A stretch of DNA of 5,840 bases, taken from an uncultured Rhizobiaceae group bacterium (GTDB lineage: Bacteria; Pseudomonadota; Alphaproteobacteria; Rhizobiales; Rhizobiaceae). A model generated the notes under the pieces. The model did not search any database. It had not been told where the DNA came from and saw nothing but the letters and a program-made list of their open reading frames with translations. The position numbers were made by a program, and so were the translations under genes. Each line of letters begins with the position of its first letter. The stretch's first letter is position 1. Shown here piece by piece: positions 1 through 5,840 of this stretch. Where the stretch lies: contig CALFBU010000012.1 in assembly GCA_937951455.1 (NCBI GenBank), forward strand, positions 1 through 5,840, given 5' to 3'.

Positions 1-915
1 TGGGCAGCAGAGCACCACGCGCTTGAAATGACGATAGCGCCAAACCCGTTTCAAATCATGACCTGGTGGGCAGATCATACTGAAAATATTCGTCTTGGCT
101 GTGGCGTTGCAAATGCTTCGTATTGGCATCCGGTAAACATCGCTGGCGAAGCAGCCATGCTTGACTTGCTATCCGGTGGGCGTTTGGAAATGGGGCTTGG
201 CTCTGGTGCATATCAACGTGAGTTTGACCGTATGAAGCCTGGGTTGGATCAAAAAGATTCTTGGCAATACATGCAAGAGATGCTGCCGCTGGTTCGCGAT
301 TTATGGAAAGGGGATGTGGAACATAATGGCAAGTTCTGGCAATTCCCGAAAGCAACATCATGTCCCAAACCCTTGCAAGATGAAGTGCCGATGTGGGTAG
401 CAGCGCGCTCACCAATTACCTTTGATTATGCGGTCGCAAACAATTGTAATATCATGTGCTGGCCGCTTACCATGCCGATGTCGGAAGCCGAGAAGTACAA
501 GCAACAACTTGATGAGGCCATCGAGAAAGCTGGCGACAAATGGGATGGTACTTTTGCACTCATGCGCCATACGGCAGTTTATAAAAATGAAGAGGATAGA
601 ACTTCATCCATGAATGCTATCAGAAATGTCTTGGGCAAGTTTGGTAACTTGATGATGAAGAAAGGCGATGTGGTAAACGGGTTTCCCGATAATGTGCCTT
701 TTGAAGAACTTGAAGGTAACGTTCGCGTTGAACCCAAAATGCTTGAAGAAAACTTGATGTTTGGTTCACCCGAAACCGTAATTAACAAACTCAATCAATA
801 CAAGGATATGGGCATCGACTCATATATTTATTATGCATCCATGGGACTGGATATGGATGTGCAAAAACGATCTTTGCAGACTTTCATAGACGAAGTCATG
901 CCAGCATTTAACTAA
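1..915 (+). CDS. LLM-class flavin-dependent oxidoreductase (5'-partial)
   Basis: This is a luciferase-like monooxygenase, a cytoplasmic TIM-barrel enzyme. Family members use reduced FMN (or F420) and O2 to oxygenate small organic substrates. The frame is open from base 1, and the residues before the first in-frame ATG (base 28) read WAAEHHALE, matching the conserved W-x-x-E-H-H strand of the family. The real start is therefore upstream and the ATG at 28 is internal. About 304 residues are visible; a full protein would be near 350, so roughly 45-50 are missing. Other family marks are the TENIRLG strand, the GGRLEMGLGSGAYQREFD flavin-site region, PMWVAARSP, and the C-terminal FGSPETVINKLNQYKDMGID helix. 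It is the first visible gene of a tight operon, 9 bp before the DUF1185 gene. No flavin reductase is in the window. Family is secure; substrate is unknown. Confidence 0.93.
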   Translation, partial: WAAEHHALEMTIAPNPFQIMTWWADHTENIRLGCGVANASYWHPVNIAGEAAMLDLLSGGRLEMGLGSGAYQREFDRMKPGLDQKDSWQYMQEMLPLVRDLWKGDVEHNGKFWQFPKATSCPKPLQDEVPMWVAARSPITFDYAVANNCNIMCWPLTMPMSEAEKYKQQLDEAIEKAGDKWDGTFALMRHTAVYKNEEDRTSSMNAIRNVLGKFGNLMMKKGDVVNGFPDNVPFEELEGNVRVEPKMLEENLMFGSPETVINKLNQYKDMGIDSYIYYASMGLDMDVQKRSLQTFIDEVMPAFN

Positions 916-924
916 GGAAATATT

Positions 925-1521
925 ATGCCAACAGAAATTCGCCGTACCATTTTAAACATCCAGACAACCCATCTGGAAGGCTGGAAAAAAGTTGAAACAC
1001 CAACGAAACTCGTTTCAGCAATAGCTATTATCAAGAACCCCTGGTTTGGCCGTGGTCATGTAGAAAACCTGCGTCCAGAAATTCGTGAGAGCGGTCCAGT
1101 GCTTGGTAAGCTTTTAACCGACATGATCCTGGATGTGACAGGCGATACGCTTGAAGGCTATGGTAAGGCTTCTGTCGTTGGCATGGGCGGCGAATTGGAA
1201 CACGCACAAGCACTTACACACACGCTTTGGTTTGGAAACCAATTCCGGGAAGCGGTTGACGCAAAAACATATCTAGTTTTTGCCAACACGCGTGGTGCTG
1301 CGGGTACTTCACTGATGATTCCATTGATGGATAAACATGATGGCGGCAGACGTTCGCATTATCAAACCATTCACCTGAGCATTCCGGATGCACCAGCAGA
1401 AGATGAAATTATCGTGGCATTGGGCGCATCCGTGGGTGGCCATCCAAATCACCGTATTGGCAACCGCTATGAAGACCTGAAAGAAATGGGTCGCGATGTA
1501 GAAAATCCTGCGGGGGTTTAA
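925..1521 (+). CDS. Amino acid synthesis family protein (DUF1185, PF06684)
   Basis: A 198-residue protein that I recognise as DUF1185/AA_synth, from its start (RRTILNIQTTHLEGWKKV), the central GYGKASVVGMGGELEHA segment and the C-terminal ALGASVGGHPNHRIGNRYED block. Length is normal for the family. From memory, solved structures of the family show a variant of the Bacillus chorismate-mutase fold, and a role in amino-acid metabolism was proposed, but no reaction is established. I see no signal peptide or membrane segment, so it should be cytoplasmic. The start is supported by AAGGAA at 914-919, five bases before the ATG. It sits between the monooxygenase and the hydrolase genes, which suggests it acts on, or binds, an intermediate of the same pathway. 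Family call is strong; function is open. Confidence 0.92.
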   Translation: MPTEIRRTILNIQTTHLEGWKKVETPTKLVSAIAIIKNPWFGRGHVENLRPEIRESGPVLGKLLTDMILDVTGDTLEGYGKASVVGMGGELEHAQALTHTLWFGNQFREAVDAKTYLVFANTRGAAGTSLMIPLMDKHDGGRRSHYQTIHLSIPDAPAEDEIIVALGASVGGHPNHRIGNRYEDLKEMGRDVENPAGV

Positions 1522-1526
1522 ATTAA

Positions 1527-2318
1527 ATGCCGATAGCGCCTGACGGCACATATTATGAATTGCATGGCCCTGAAGATGCACCTGTAATGGTGCTCATTCA
1601 TGGGTTGGGGCTATGCAGTGAATTATGGTTGCCACACTTAAAGGCGCTTTCGCAAAACTACCGCGTACTAAATTATGACATTTATGGTCATGGCAAAAGT
1701 TCGCTACCGCCACAGGAAGCAACTCTCTCAGTTTATGCAAAGCAAGTGTCAGAATTGATGGTTCATTTGGGAATTGAAAAGGCCGAGATTGTTGGCTTCT
1801 CAATTGGTGGTATGATTAATCGTCGCTTTGCTTTGGATTATTCAGATAAGGTTGCATCCCTTGTAATTCTCAACTCACCGCATAATCGGGGTGAAGAATT
1901 GCAAGCCCAAGTAGAGGCGCGAGCCAAATTCGTGCGGGACCAAGGGGCCATGTCTACCATGGAAAGTGCACTTAAACGTTGGTTCACGCCTGACTATCTT
2001 GAAAAAGGGGATGGTGCGGCGAAGGTAATAGAATGGCGGAAGATGGTCGATTCTCAAAGCTACGCACAAGCAGCTTGGGTTTTAGCAAATGGGGTTCGCG
2101 AACTCATCGCTCCAGCAATGCCGATCACTGCACCGACACTTGTAATGACCTGCGAAAATGATACGGGCAGCACACCAAAAATGAGCCATGATATTGCTAA
2201 TGAGATTCCTGGTTCGAAAACGATTATAATTCCGAGTTTGCAGCATTTGGGTTTAATGGAAGAGCCCACTGCGTTTACAAATCCAATACTAGAGTTCCTT
2301 GAAAGGGTGCATTCATGA
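1527..2318 (+). CDS. Alpha/beta-fold hydrolase (enol-lactonase-like)
   Basis: A 263-residue soluble alpha/beta hydrolase of the general type that includes 3-oxoadipate enol-lactonase (PcaD) and RutD. The oxyanion-hole motif is LIHGLG (His25-Gly26), the nucleophile elbow is GFSIGG (Ser92), the acid is likely Asp212 in CENDTGSTP, and the catalytic histidine is likely His240 in LQHLGLMEEP. All triad residues are present, so an active hydrolase is expected. The cap domain lies around residues 120-190. The start is 5 bp after the previous stop; its ribosome site is weak, with only GGGGG at 1512-1516, so coupling to the upstream gene is likely. Its stop overlaps the next start as ATGA. In this operon it plausibly hydrolyses an ester, lactone or amide formed after oxygenation. 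That role is inferred and the substrate is unknown. Confidence 0.9.
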   Translation: MPIAPDGTYYELHGPEDAPVMVLIHGLGLCSELWLPHLKALSQNYRVLNYDIYGHGKSSLPPQEATLSVYAKQVSELMVHLGIEKAEIVGFSIGGMINRRFALDYSDKVASLVILNSPHNRGEELQAQVEARAKFVRDQGAMSTMESALKRWFTPDYLEKGDGAAKVIEWRKMVDSQSYAQAAWVLANGVRELIAPAMPITAPTLVMTCENDTGSTPKMSHDIANEIPGSKTIIIPSLQHLGLMEEPTAFTNPILEFLERVHS

Positions 2319-4003
2319 CAACCTTAATGTCTGGTGGTCAAGCCGCTATTGAAGCTTTGAAAGCCGAAGATACAAAACATGTGTTTGGCCTCATAGGCTC
2401 AGCTACCATGGAAATGTTCGATGCGCTTTATGATGCTGAGAGCATAAATTTCATAGGTGTGCACGATGAACGCACAGGCACCCATATGGCAGATGGTTAC
2501 GCTCGTGCGTCGGGAGAAGCTGGCGTTATTCTGGCGGGTCAAAATGGGCCAGGTGCTACCAATCTGGTGACAGGTTTAAGTCAGGCAAAAGCTGCCTTTT
2601 CTCCTGTTGTTTCAATCGCTGGTGCATTATCATCGGGCCATGTTTACCGCGATGCCTTTCAGGAAGTTGACCAGCAATCACTGTTTACACCAGTAACCAA
2701 GAAGACCTGGACAGCACCATCAGCAGACCGGGTTCCCGAACTTTTTAGGGAGGCATTTCGTACAGCTTTGTCGCCGCGGCGTGGTCCAGTTCAGTTGAAC
2801 CTTCCACGTGATGTTTTATCGGGGCAGGCTGAGTTTGAACCACTGCAAAAACCTCAAGTTTATCGTAATCACTCCGTACCAGCTGCACACACTGATCAAG
2901 TTTCTCAAGCTGCAAAATTACTAGCCTTCGCTAAACAGCCCGTCATCATTGCAGGTGGTGGCATTAAAAATACAGAAGGACACGAACAGGCAATTGCTTT
3001 AGCTGAGGACTTGAATTGTCCTATCGTTACTTCACCTGGGCATGGGGACGCGATTCCGTTTGGTCATCCACTAAATGCAGGCCAAATGGGACCAAGAGGA
3101 AACCCGGTCGCATCACGCTTAGTCAAAGAAGCCGATGTGATTTTAGCACTTGGTACGAGGCTTGGATTTAACTCAACATTTTATACATATGATAACATCA
3201 ACCGTGACGCGAAGATTATTCACAATGAATTAGAACCAACTGCGATTGCTCGTTTTTTTCCGGTTGAATTAGGCATCTGGGCTGATGCGCCGACATTAGC
3301 TTTGCAACTTGTTGAGGCGTTGAAGAAAATCAAGGATCGTACAACTGCAGATCAATGGACAAAAGAATTTCAAACCGAACGCAAAGCCTATCTGGAAAAG
3401 CGCGATACGGATGCAGTTCTGACCCACCCGACGCAACCTTCTGGCCTTTTTAAAACCTTACGGGATGTACTGCCGAAGAATGCCGCGATTACAATGGATG
3501 CGGGTACGCTTTGCTTACAAGCCACAGATGCAATGAACTATTGGTCTTCAAAGAGCCTGTTCACACCACTTGATTTTGGTTTGGTAGGTTTCTCATTTGC
3601 ATGTGGTCTGGGTGTTAAATGCGCAAAGCCAGAACGTCCCGTGGTTAGCCTTATGGGTGATGGCGGTTTTGGCATGACGATGTCTGAACTTTCAACGGCT
3701 GTGGATCATAATATCAATACGGTAACGGTCGTGATGAACAATAAATGTTGGGGTGCTGAAAAAGCCTATCAGCGTGATTTCTTTAATGGCCGTTACATTG
3801 GCGCAGATATTTCAAGTCCACCTTTTGATAAAGTCGCTGAACTTTACGGTGCGAAGGGCTACAAAGCAGAAAAACTTTCTGAAGTCGCGCCCGCCATAGA
3901 GGCAGCCCTTGCTTGCGGAAAACCTGCTGTCATTGATGTATCCGTTGATCCGGCCGCACTTTATTCATTCCGCCGCGATAGCTTCAAACATAGAGGCGGC
4001 TAG
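2315..4003 (+). CDS. ThDP-dependent enzyme, Xsc/acetolactate synthase large-subunit-like
   Basis: A 562-residue three-domain ThDP enzyme. The N-terminal pyrimidine-binding domain carries the catalytic-type glutamate Glu52 in VHDERTGTHMADGYARASG, followed by AGQNGPGATN (74-83). The C-terminal pyrophosphate-binding domain has GDG at 448-450 and NN at 475-476, the Mg/ThDP motif. By eye the closest group is sulfoacetaldehyde acetyltransferase: FGLIGSATM near the N-terminus, FQEVDQQSLF (115-124) and NNKCWGAEK (475-483) all have counterparts there. Other ThDP enzymes (acetolactate synthase, 2-oxoacid decarboxylases) remain possible. It is slightly shorter than the roughly 590-600 residues I recall for Xsc, and no phosphotransacetylase gene is next to it here. 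AAAGGG at 2302-2307 supports the start. The ATGA overlap with the hydrolase gene implies coupled translation. Expected role: cleaving or transferring a two-carbon unit from a pathway product. Confidence 0.9.
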   Translation: MTTLMSGGQAAIEALKAEDTKHVFGLIGSATMEMFDALYDAESINFIGVHDERTGTHMADGYARASGEAGVILAGQNGPGATNLVTGLSQAKAAFSPVVSIAGALSSGHVYRDAFQEVDQQSLFTPVTKKTWTAPSADRVPELFREAFRTALSPRRGPVQLNLPRDVLSGQAEFEPLQKPQVYRNHSVPAAHTDQVSQAAKLLAFAKQPVIIAGGGIKNTEGHEQAIALAEDLNCPIVTSPGHGDAIPFGHPLNAGQMGPRGNPVASRLVKEADVILALGTRLGFNSTFYTYDNINRDAKIIHNELEPTAIARFFPVELGIWADAPTLALQLVEALKKIKDRTTADQWTKEFQTERKAYLEKRDTDAVLTHPTQPSGLFKTLRDVLPKNAAITMDAGTLCLQATDAMNYWSSKSLFTPLDFGLVGFSFACGLGVKCAKPERPVVSLMGDGGFGMTMSELSTAVDHNINTVTVVMNNKCWGAEKAYQRDFFNGRYIGADISSPPFDKVAELYGAKGYKAEKLSEVAPAIEAALACGKPAVIDVSVDPAALYSFRRDSFKHRGG

Positions 4004-4004
4004 C

Positions 4005-4328
4005 ATGCTTACAAAATACGCGTTCTTCGCGGGCAAATTAAAGCCTGACTGTGAGGCTGAAATGAAAACCTTCGTCGACGAAAATTTGGCGCCTTTATGG
4101 AAACAGTTTCAACCTTCCAGGGAAGTGCGCATCTTGTATGGCTATGAGCAAGAACCCAAAGGTCCTACCATTCCTCTGGTACTTGCTGTGACATATGACA
4201 ATCAAGCGGCTATGCAACAAGCCATGGCCAGCAAAGCGCGTCATCAAGCGCGCGACCTTTTACCGGAATTCTATGAGTGTTTTTTCGAGGAAGTTACGCT
4301 TTGGCATTATATCTTCGAGCACGACTAA
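4005..4328 (+). CDS. Small conserved protein, possibly EthD-like dimeric alpha/beta barrel
   Basis: A 107-residue protein starting MLTKYAFFAGKLKPDCEAEM. The ATG at 4005 is chosen over an in-frame upstream ATG at 3909, because the longer form would overlap the ThDP gene by 95 bases, while 4005 has GAGG at 3993-3996, eight bases upstream. The pattern of an opening beta strand, a helix with aromatics (FVDENLAPLWKQF), a middle strand, the helix AAMQQAMASKARHQARDLLPEF and a last strand EEVTLWHYIF fits a ferredoxin-like dimeric alpha/beta barrel, reminiscent of EthD-type proteins. I do not recognise the exact family. It is the last gene of the operon, one base after the ThDP stop. Proteins of this fold are often small oxygenases, isomerases or ligand binders, so a helper role in the same pathway is plausible but unproven. 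Confidence 0.75.
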   Translation: MLTKYAFFAGKLKPDCEAEMKTFVDENLAPLWKQFQPSREVRILYGYEQEPKGPTIPLVLAVTYDNQAAMQQAMASKARHQARDLLPEFYECFFEEVTLWHYIFEHD

Positions 4329-4331
4329 GTT

Positions 4332-5297
4332 TTATCTTGCGCGTAACTCGGTAGGAGAAATGCCAAACTCATTCTTAAACTTTGTAGAGAAATATGACGT
4401 GCTGGCAAAACCCGTTGTCAGTGCGATTTCTGTTATGGAGAGCGTCGATTGTTCGCAGAGTCTCTTTGCTTGGCTTAAGCGTATCTGACTATAAAACTGC
4501 ATGGTGCCAAGGCCTATGTGTTTTTTGAAAAGTCGGTTCATTTGACGCGCTGACACGTCGCCAAGTTCTGCCAATTGCAAAAGTGATAATGGGTCAGCGA
4601 TATGGTTTTCCATCACTTCAATGGTTTTAATGACGGATGGATTATTCGTGTTATGGCGTTCAACCAGCCCAGCCCTTTGTTGGTCGCGAGCAGGGCGCAC
4701 TTCGGTATGCATAAACCAATCACTCACATCACGAGCAAATTGCGCGCCATGATGATTTGTGATCATTGCATGCATCATATCTAGGGGTGCTGTGCCACCA
4801 GCACAGGTTATGCGGTCTCTATCCATAACGTACAGAGAACGCGCTACCAATAATTCCGGCATACGCTCTGTCAGGCTCGGGGCATGTTCCCAGTGAACCG
4901 TCATACGACGGTCTTTCATAACACCGGCCAAGGCAAGAATATAAGGACCAGCAGAAACACCACCAAGCGTAACGCCTCTCGTGGCGAGTCTTCTTAAGGT
5001 TGTGAAAATTTCAGGATTGCGAACGGCCGAAGGATTACCGCCAGCTATGACAAGCAGAATATCCAAATCATTAGCATCTTTGAGCTTCATATTTGCATTA
5101 AATACGATACCACCAGAGCTCGTTGCTGATAGATCATTTCCGCAGAGGTGATTGATCTCATAAAGATCTAGACCGCTGAGTAAATTGGCAGCTCGCATGG
5201 GCTCGACGGTAGAAGCATAGGACATCATTGCAAAGTCATCGACGAGCAGTAGGCCTATTCGATATTTGTGTGTATGATTGGGTTGTGTTTTGTCCAT
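4332..5297 (-). CDS. GlxA-family transcriptional regulator (DJ-1/PfpI domain + AraC HTH)
   Basis: A 321-residue AraC-type regulator. Residues about 12-190 form a DJ-1/PfpI (class I amidotransferase-like) sensor domain, including LLVIAGG (81-87), the nucleophile-elbow region GGVSAGPYILA (112-122), TVHWEH (133-138) and CAGGTAPLDMM (165-175). The elbow position is Ser115 rather than cysteine, so the domain should sense, not catalyse. The C-terminal part has two helix-turn-helix units, LSLLQLAELGDVSARQMNRL (237-256) and ITEIALTTGFASTSYFSTKF (288-307), then FGISPTELR. Related regulators such as GbdR, CdhR and SouR respond to glycine betaine, carnitine or sarcosine-type compounds. Divergence from soxB supports a sarcosine/betaine role here. 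No Shine-Dalgarno is visible before the ATG. Its stop lies 3 bp from the stop of the convergent small gene. The exact ligand is inferred. Confidence 0.92.
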   Translation of the reverse strand: MDKTQPNHTHKYRIGLLLVDDFAMMSYASTVEPMRAANLLSGLDLYEINHLCGNDLSATSSGGIVFNANMKLKDANDLDILLVIAGGNPSAVRNPEIFTTLRRLATRGVTLGGVSAGPYILALAGVMKDRRMTVHWEHAPSLTERMPELLVARSLYVMDRDRITCAGGTAPLDMMHAMITNHHGAQFARDVSDWFMHTEVRPARDQQRAGLVERHNTNNPSVIKTIEVMENHIADPLSLLQLAELGDVSARQMNRLFKKHIGLGTMQFYSQIRLSQAKRLCEQSTLSITEIALTTGFASTSYFSTKFKNEFGISPTELRAR

Positions 5298-5303
5298 AAA
5301 TCT

Positions 5304-5338
5304 AAAGATAGCGTCTATTTTTTAGAAACGCAATCTTT
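5304..5338. promoter_or_regulatory. 35-bp interrupted palindrome, candidate operator of the GlxA-family regulator
   Basis: The left arm AAAGATAGCGTCT (5304-5316) and the reverse complement of the right arm (5326-5338), AAAGATTGCGTTT, match at 11 of 13 positions, separated by a 9-base A/T-rich centre. Uninterrupted pieces are AAAGAT and GCGT. It lies in the only intergenic gap, between the divergent regulator and soxB, where a dimeric or tandem-HTH regulator would bind. It is not a terminator: the T run is in the loop and both flanking genes start here. The repeat is seen directly; that it is the regulator's binding site is inferred. Confidence 0.6.
5305..5333 (-). promoter_or_regulatory. Candidate promoter of the GlxA-family regulator
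   Basis: On the minus strand, TTGCGT (5333-5328) and TATCTT (5310-5305) are separated by 17 bases. They match the -35 and -10 consensus at three and four of six positions. The predicted transcription start would fall at or within a few bases of the regulator's ATG, so the message would be nearly leaderless, which agrees with the missing ribosome site. The boxes lie inside the palindrome, so binding there could repress the regulator's own gene. Matches are weak and the call is tentative. Confidence 0.22.
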
Positions 5339-5352
5339 GGTCTGGGGTAATC

Positions 5353-5358
5353 TATGAT
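5353..5358 (+). promoter_or_regulatory. Candidate -10 box for soxB
   Basis: TATGAT matches the sigma-70 -10 consensus at five of six positions and lies 22 bases before the soxB start. No convincing -35 box is found 16-18 bases upstream, where the right arm of the palindrome lies instead. That would suit an activator-dependent promoter, with the regulator bound just upstream. The predicted leader would be short, about 15 bases. A six-base match in A/T-rich DNA is weak evidence. Confidence 0.3.
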
Positions 5359-5380
5359 AAATGCATTGGGAGATAAGTTG

Positions 5381-5840
5381 ATGCGTTATTCTGCTCTGGA
5401 AATTTTAAAACAAGGTTTGACAGGTAATAAAACCTGGAAGCCTGCATGGCGTGATCCTGAACCTAAAAAACACTACGATGTTATTATCATTGGCGGCGGT
5501 GGGCATGGGCTTGCAACGGCGTATTATCTCTCCAAAAAACACGGTATCAGAAATGTAGCTGTTCTTGAAAAAGGCTGGATTGGCGGTGGTAATGTAGGCC
5601 GTAACACTACGATTGTGCGTTCAAATTATATGCTGCCAGGCAATGAGCATTTTTACGAACTTTCCATGAAACTCTGGGAAGGTCTGGAGCAGGATTTTAA
5701 TTATAACGCGATGGTGTCTCAGCGTGGCATCATAAATCTCTTTCACAGCGATGCCCAACGTGACGCATACATTCGTCGTGGCAACGCAATGTTGATGGCG
5801 GGCGCAGATGCTGAGTTTCTTGATGAAACTGCAATTAAAA
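5381..5840 (+). CDS. soxB: Sarcosine oxidase beta subunit (3'-partial)
   Basis: The first 153 residues of the FAD-binding beta subunit of heterotetrameric sarcosine oxidase, which oxidatively demethylates sarcosine to glycine, feeding the methyl group to tetrahydrofolate and producing H2O2. The start MRYSALEILKQGLTGNKTWK is typical of this subunit. The Rossmann FAD motif DVIIIGGGGHGLATAYYL (33-50) ends with the ribose-binding glutamate Glu63 in VAVLEKG, followed by GGGNVGRNTTIVRSNY (68-83). The histidine that carries covalent FMN in this family lies beyond about residue 170 and so falls outside the window. GGGAGA at 5368-5373, seven bases before the ATG, supports the start; a TTG directly before it is a less likely alternative. 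soxD, soxA and soxG are expected downstream but cannot be seen. It is divergent from the regulator. Confidence 0.94.
   Translation, partial: MRYSALEILKQGLTGNKTWKPAWRDPEPKKHYDVIIIGGGGHGLATAYYLSKKHGIRNVAVLEKGWIGGGNVGRNTTIVRSNYMLPGNEHFYELSMKLWEGLEQDFNYNAMVSQRGIINLFHSDAQRDAYIRRGNAMLMAGADAEFLDETAIK

Noticed and set aside
56..415. 119-residue minus-strand open frame inside the monooxygenase gene
   Set aside because: It is fully antisense to a clear conserved gene, with no family features or ribosome site support.
28..915. ATG at 28 as the true start of the monooxygenase
   Set aside because: Codons 1-27 in the same frame encode W-A-A-E-H-H, a conserved family motif, so the gene begins upstream of the window.
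1309..1581. 90-residue minus-strand open frame across the DUF1185/hydrolase junction
   Set aside because: It is Cys/His-rich by chance of reading antisense to two recognised genes, with no plausible product.
3909..4004. In-frame upstream start extending the small last gene by 32 residues
   Set aside because: It would overlap the end of the ThDP gene by 95 bases, and the extra residues look like out-of-frame translation. The ATG at 4005 has a good ribosome site.
4316..4350. Possible bidirectional terminator hairpin (CGAG ... CTCG)
   Set aside because: Only four outer bases pair cleanly, with a long loop and no T run after the stem. Too weak to call.
4195..4488. 97-residue plus-strand open frame across the convergent junction
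   Set aside because: It overlaps the small gene in another frame and runs antisense to the regulator's conserved HTH. It is a shadow.
5311..5331. Palindrome core as a rho-independent terminator because of its T run
   Set aside because: The T run lies in the loop, not after the stem, and both adjacent genes start here rather than end.
5361..5381. ATG at 5361 as an upstream start of soxB
   Set aside because: That frame reaches a TGA after six codons and is not in frame with soxB.

Overview
The window reads as chromosomal DNA of a moderate-GC alphaproteobacterium (mid-40s % GC by eye), probably a marine or roseobacter/Hyphomicrobiales-like lineage. This rests on the protein family mix: a DUF1185 'amino acid synthesis' protein, a GlxA-type AraC regulator and a heterotetrameric-type sarcosine oxidase beta subunit, all close to forms common in that group. 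The genus cannot be fixed from the sequence alone. I see no mobile elements, RNA genes or CRISPR arrays. The DNA is almost fully coding, and the only real intergenic gap is about 83 bp.

Left block, 1-4328, plus strand: five tightly packed genes that look like one operon. In order they encode a luciferase-like (LLM) flavin-dependent monooxygenase whose 5' end lies outside the window, a DUF1185/PF06684 protein, an alpha/beta-hydrolase with an intact Ser-Asp-His triad, a thiamine-diphosphate (ThDP) enzyme closest by eye to sulfoacetaldehyde acetyltransferase (Xsc)/acetolactate synthase large subunits, and a 107-residue protein resembling small dimeric alpha/beta-barrel (EthD-like) proteins. Gaps are 9, 5, -4 and 1 bp, so translation is probably coupled. 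The content suggests a catabolic route: flavin-dependent oxygenation, then hydrolysis, then ThDP-dependent C-C cleavage or acyl transfer. The substrate cannot be read from the sequence, and I know of no characterised pathway with exactly this gene set.

Right block, 4332-5840: a GlxA-family regulator (DJ-1/PfpI-like domain plus AraC helix-turn-helix) on the minus strand, converging on the left operon with a 3-bp gap, and diverging from soxB (sarcosine oxidase beta subunit), which runs off the right edge. The gap between regulator and soxB holds a 35-bp interrupted palindrome with 13-bp arms (11 of 13 paired), a strong operator candidate. It overlaps a possible regulator promoter and lies just upstream of a -10-like box for soxB. 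This is the arrangement expected for a sarcosine/glycine-betaine catabolism switch of the GbdR/SouR kind. Whether the regulator also controls the left operon is unknown, because that operon's promoter is outside the window.
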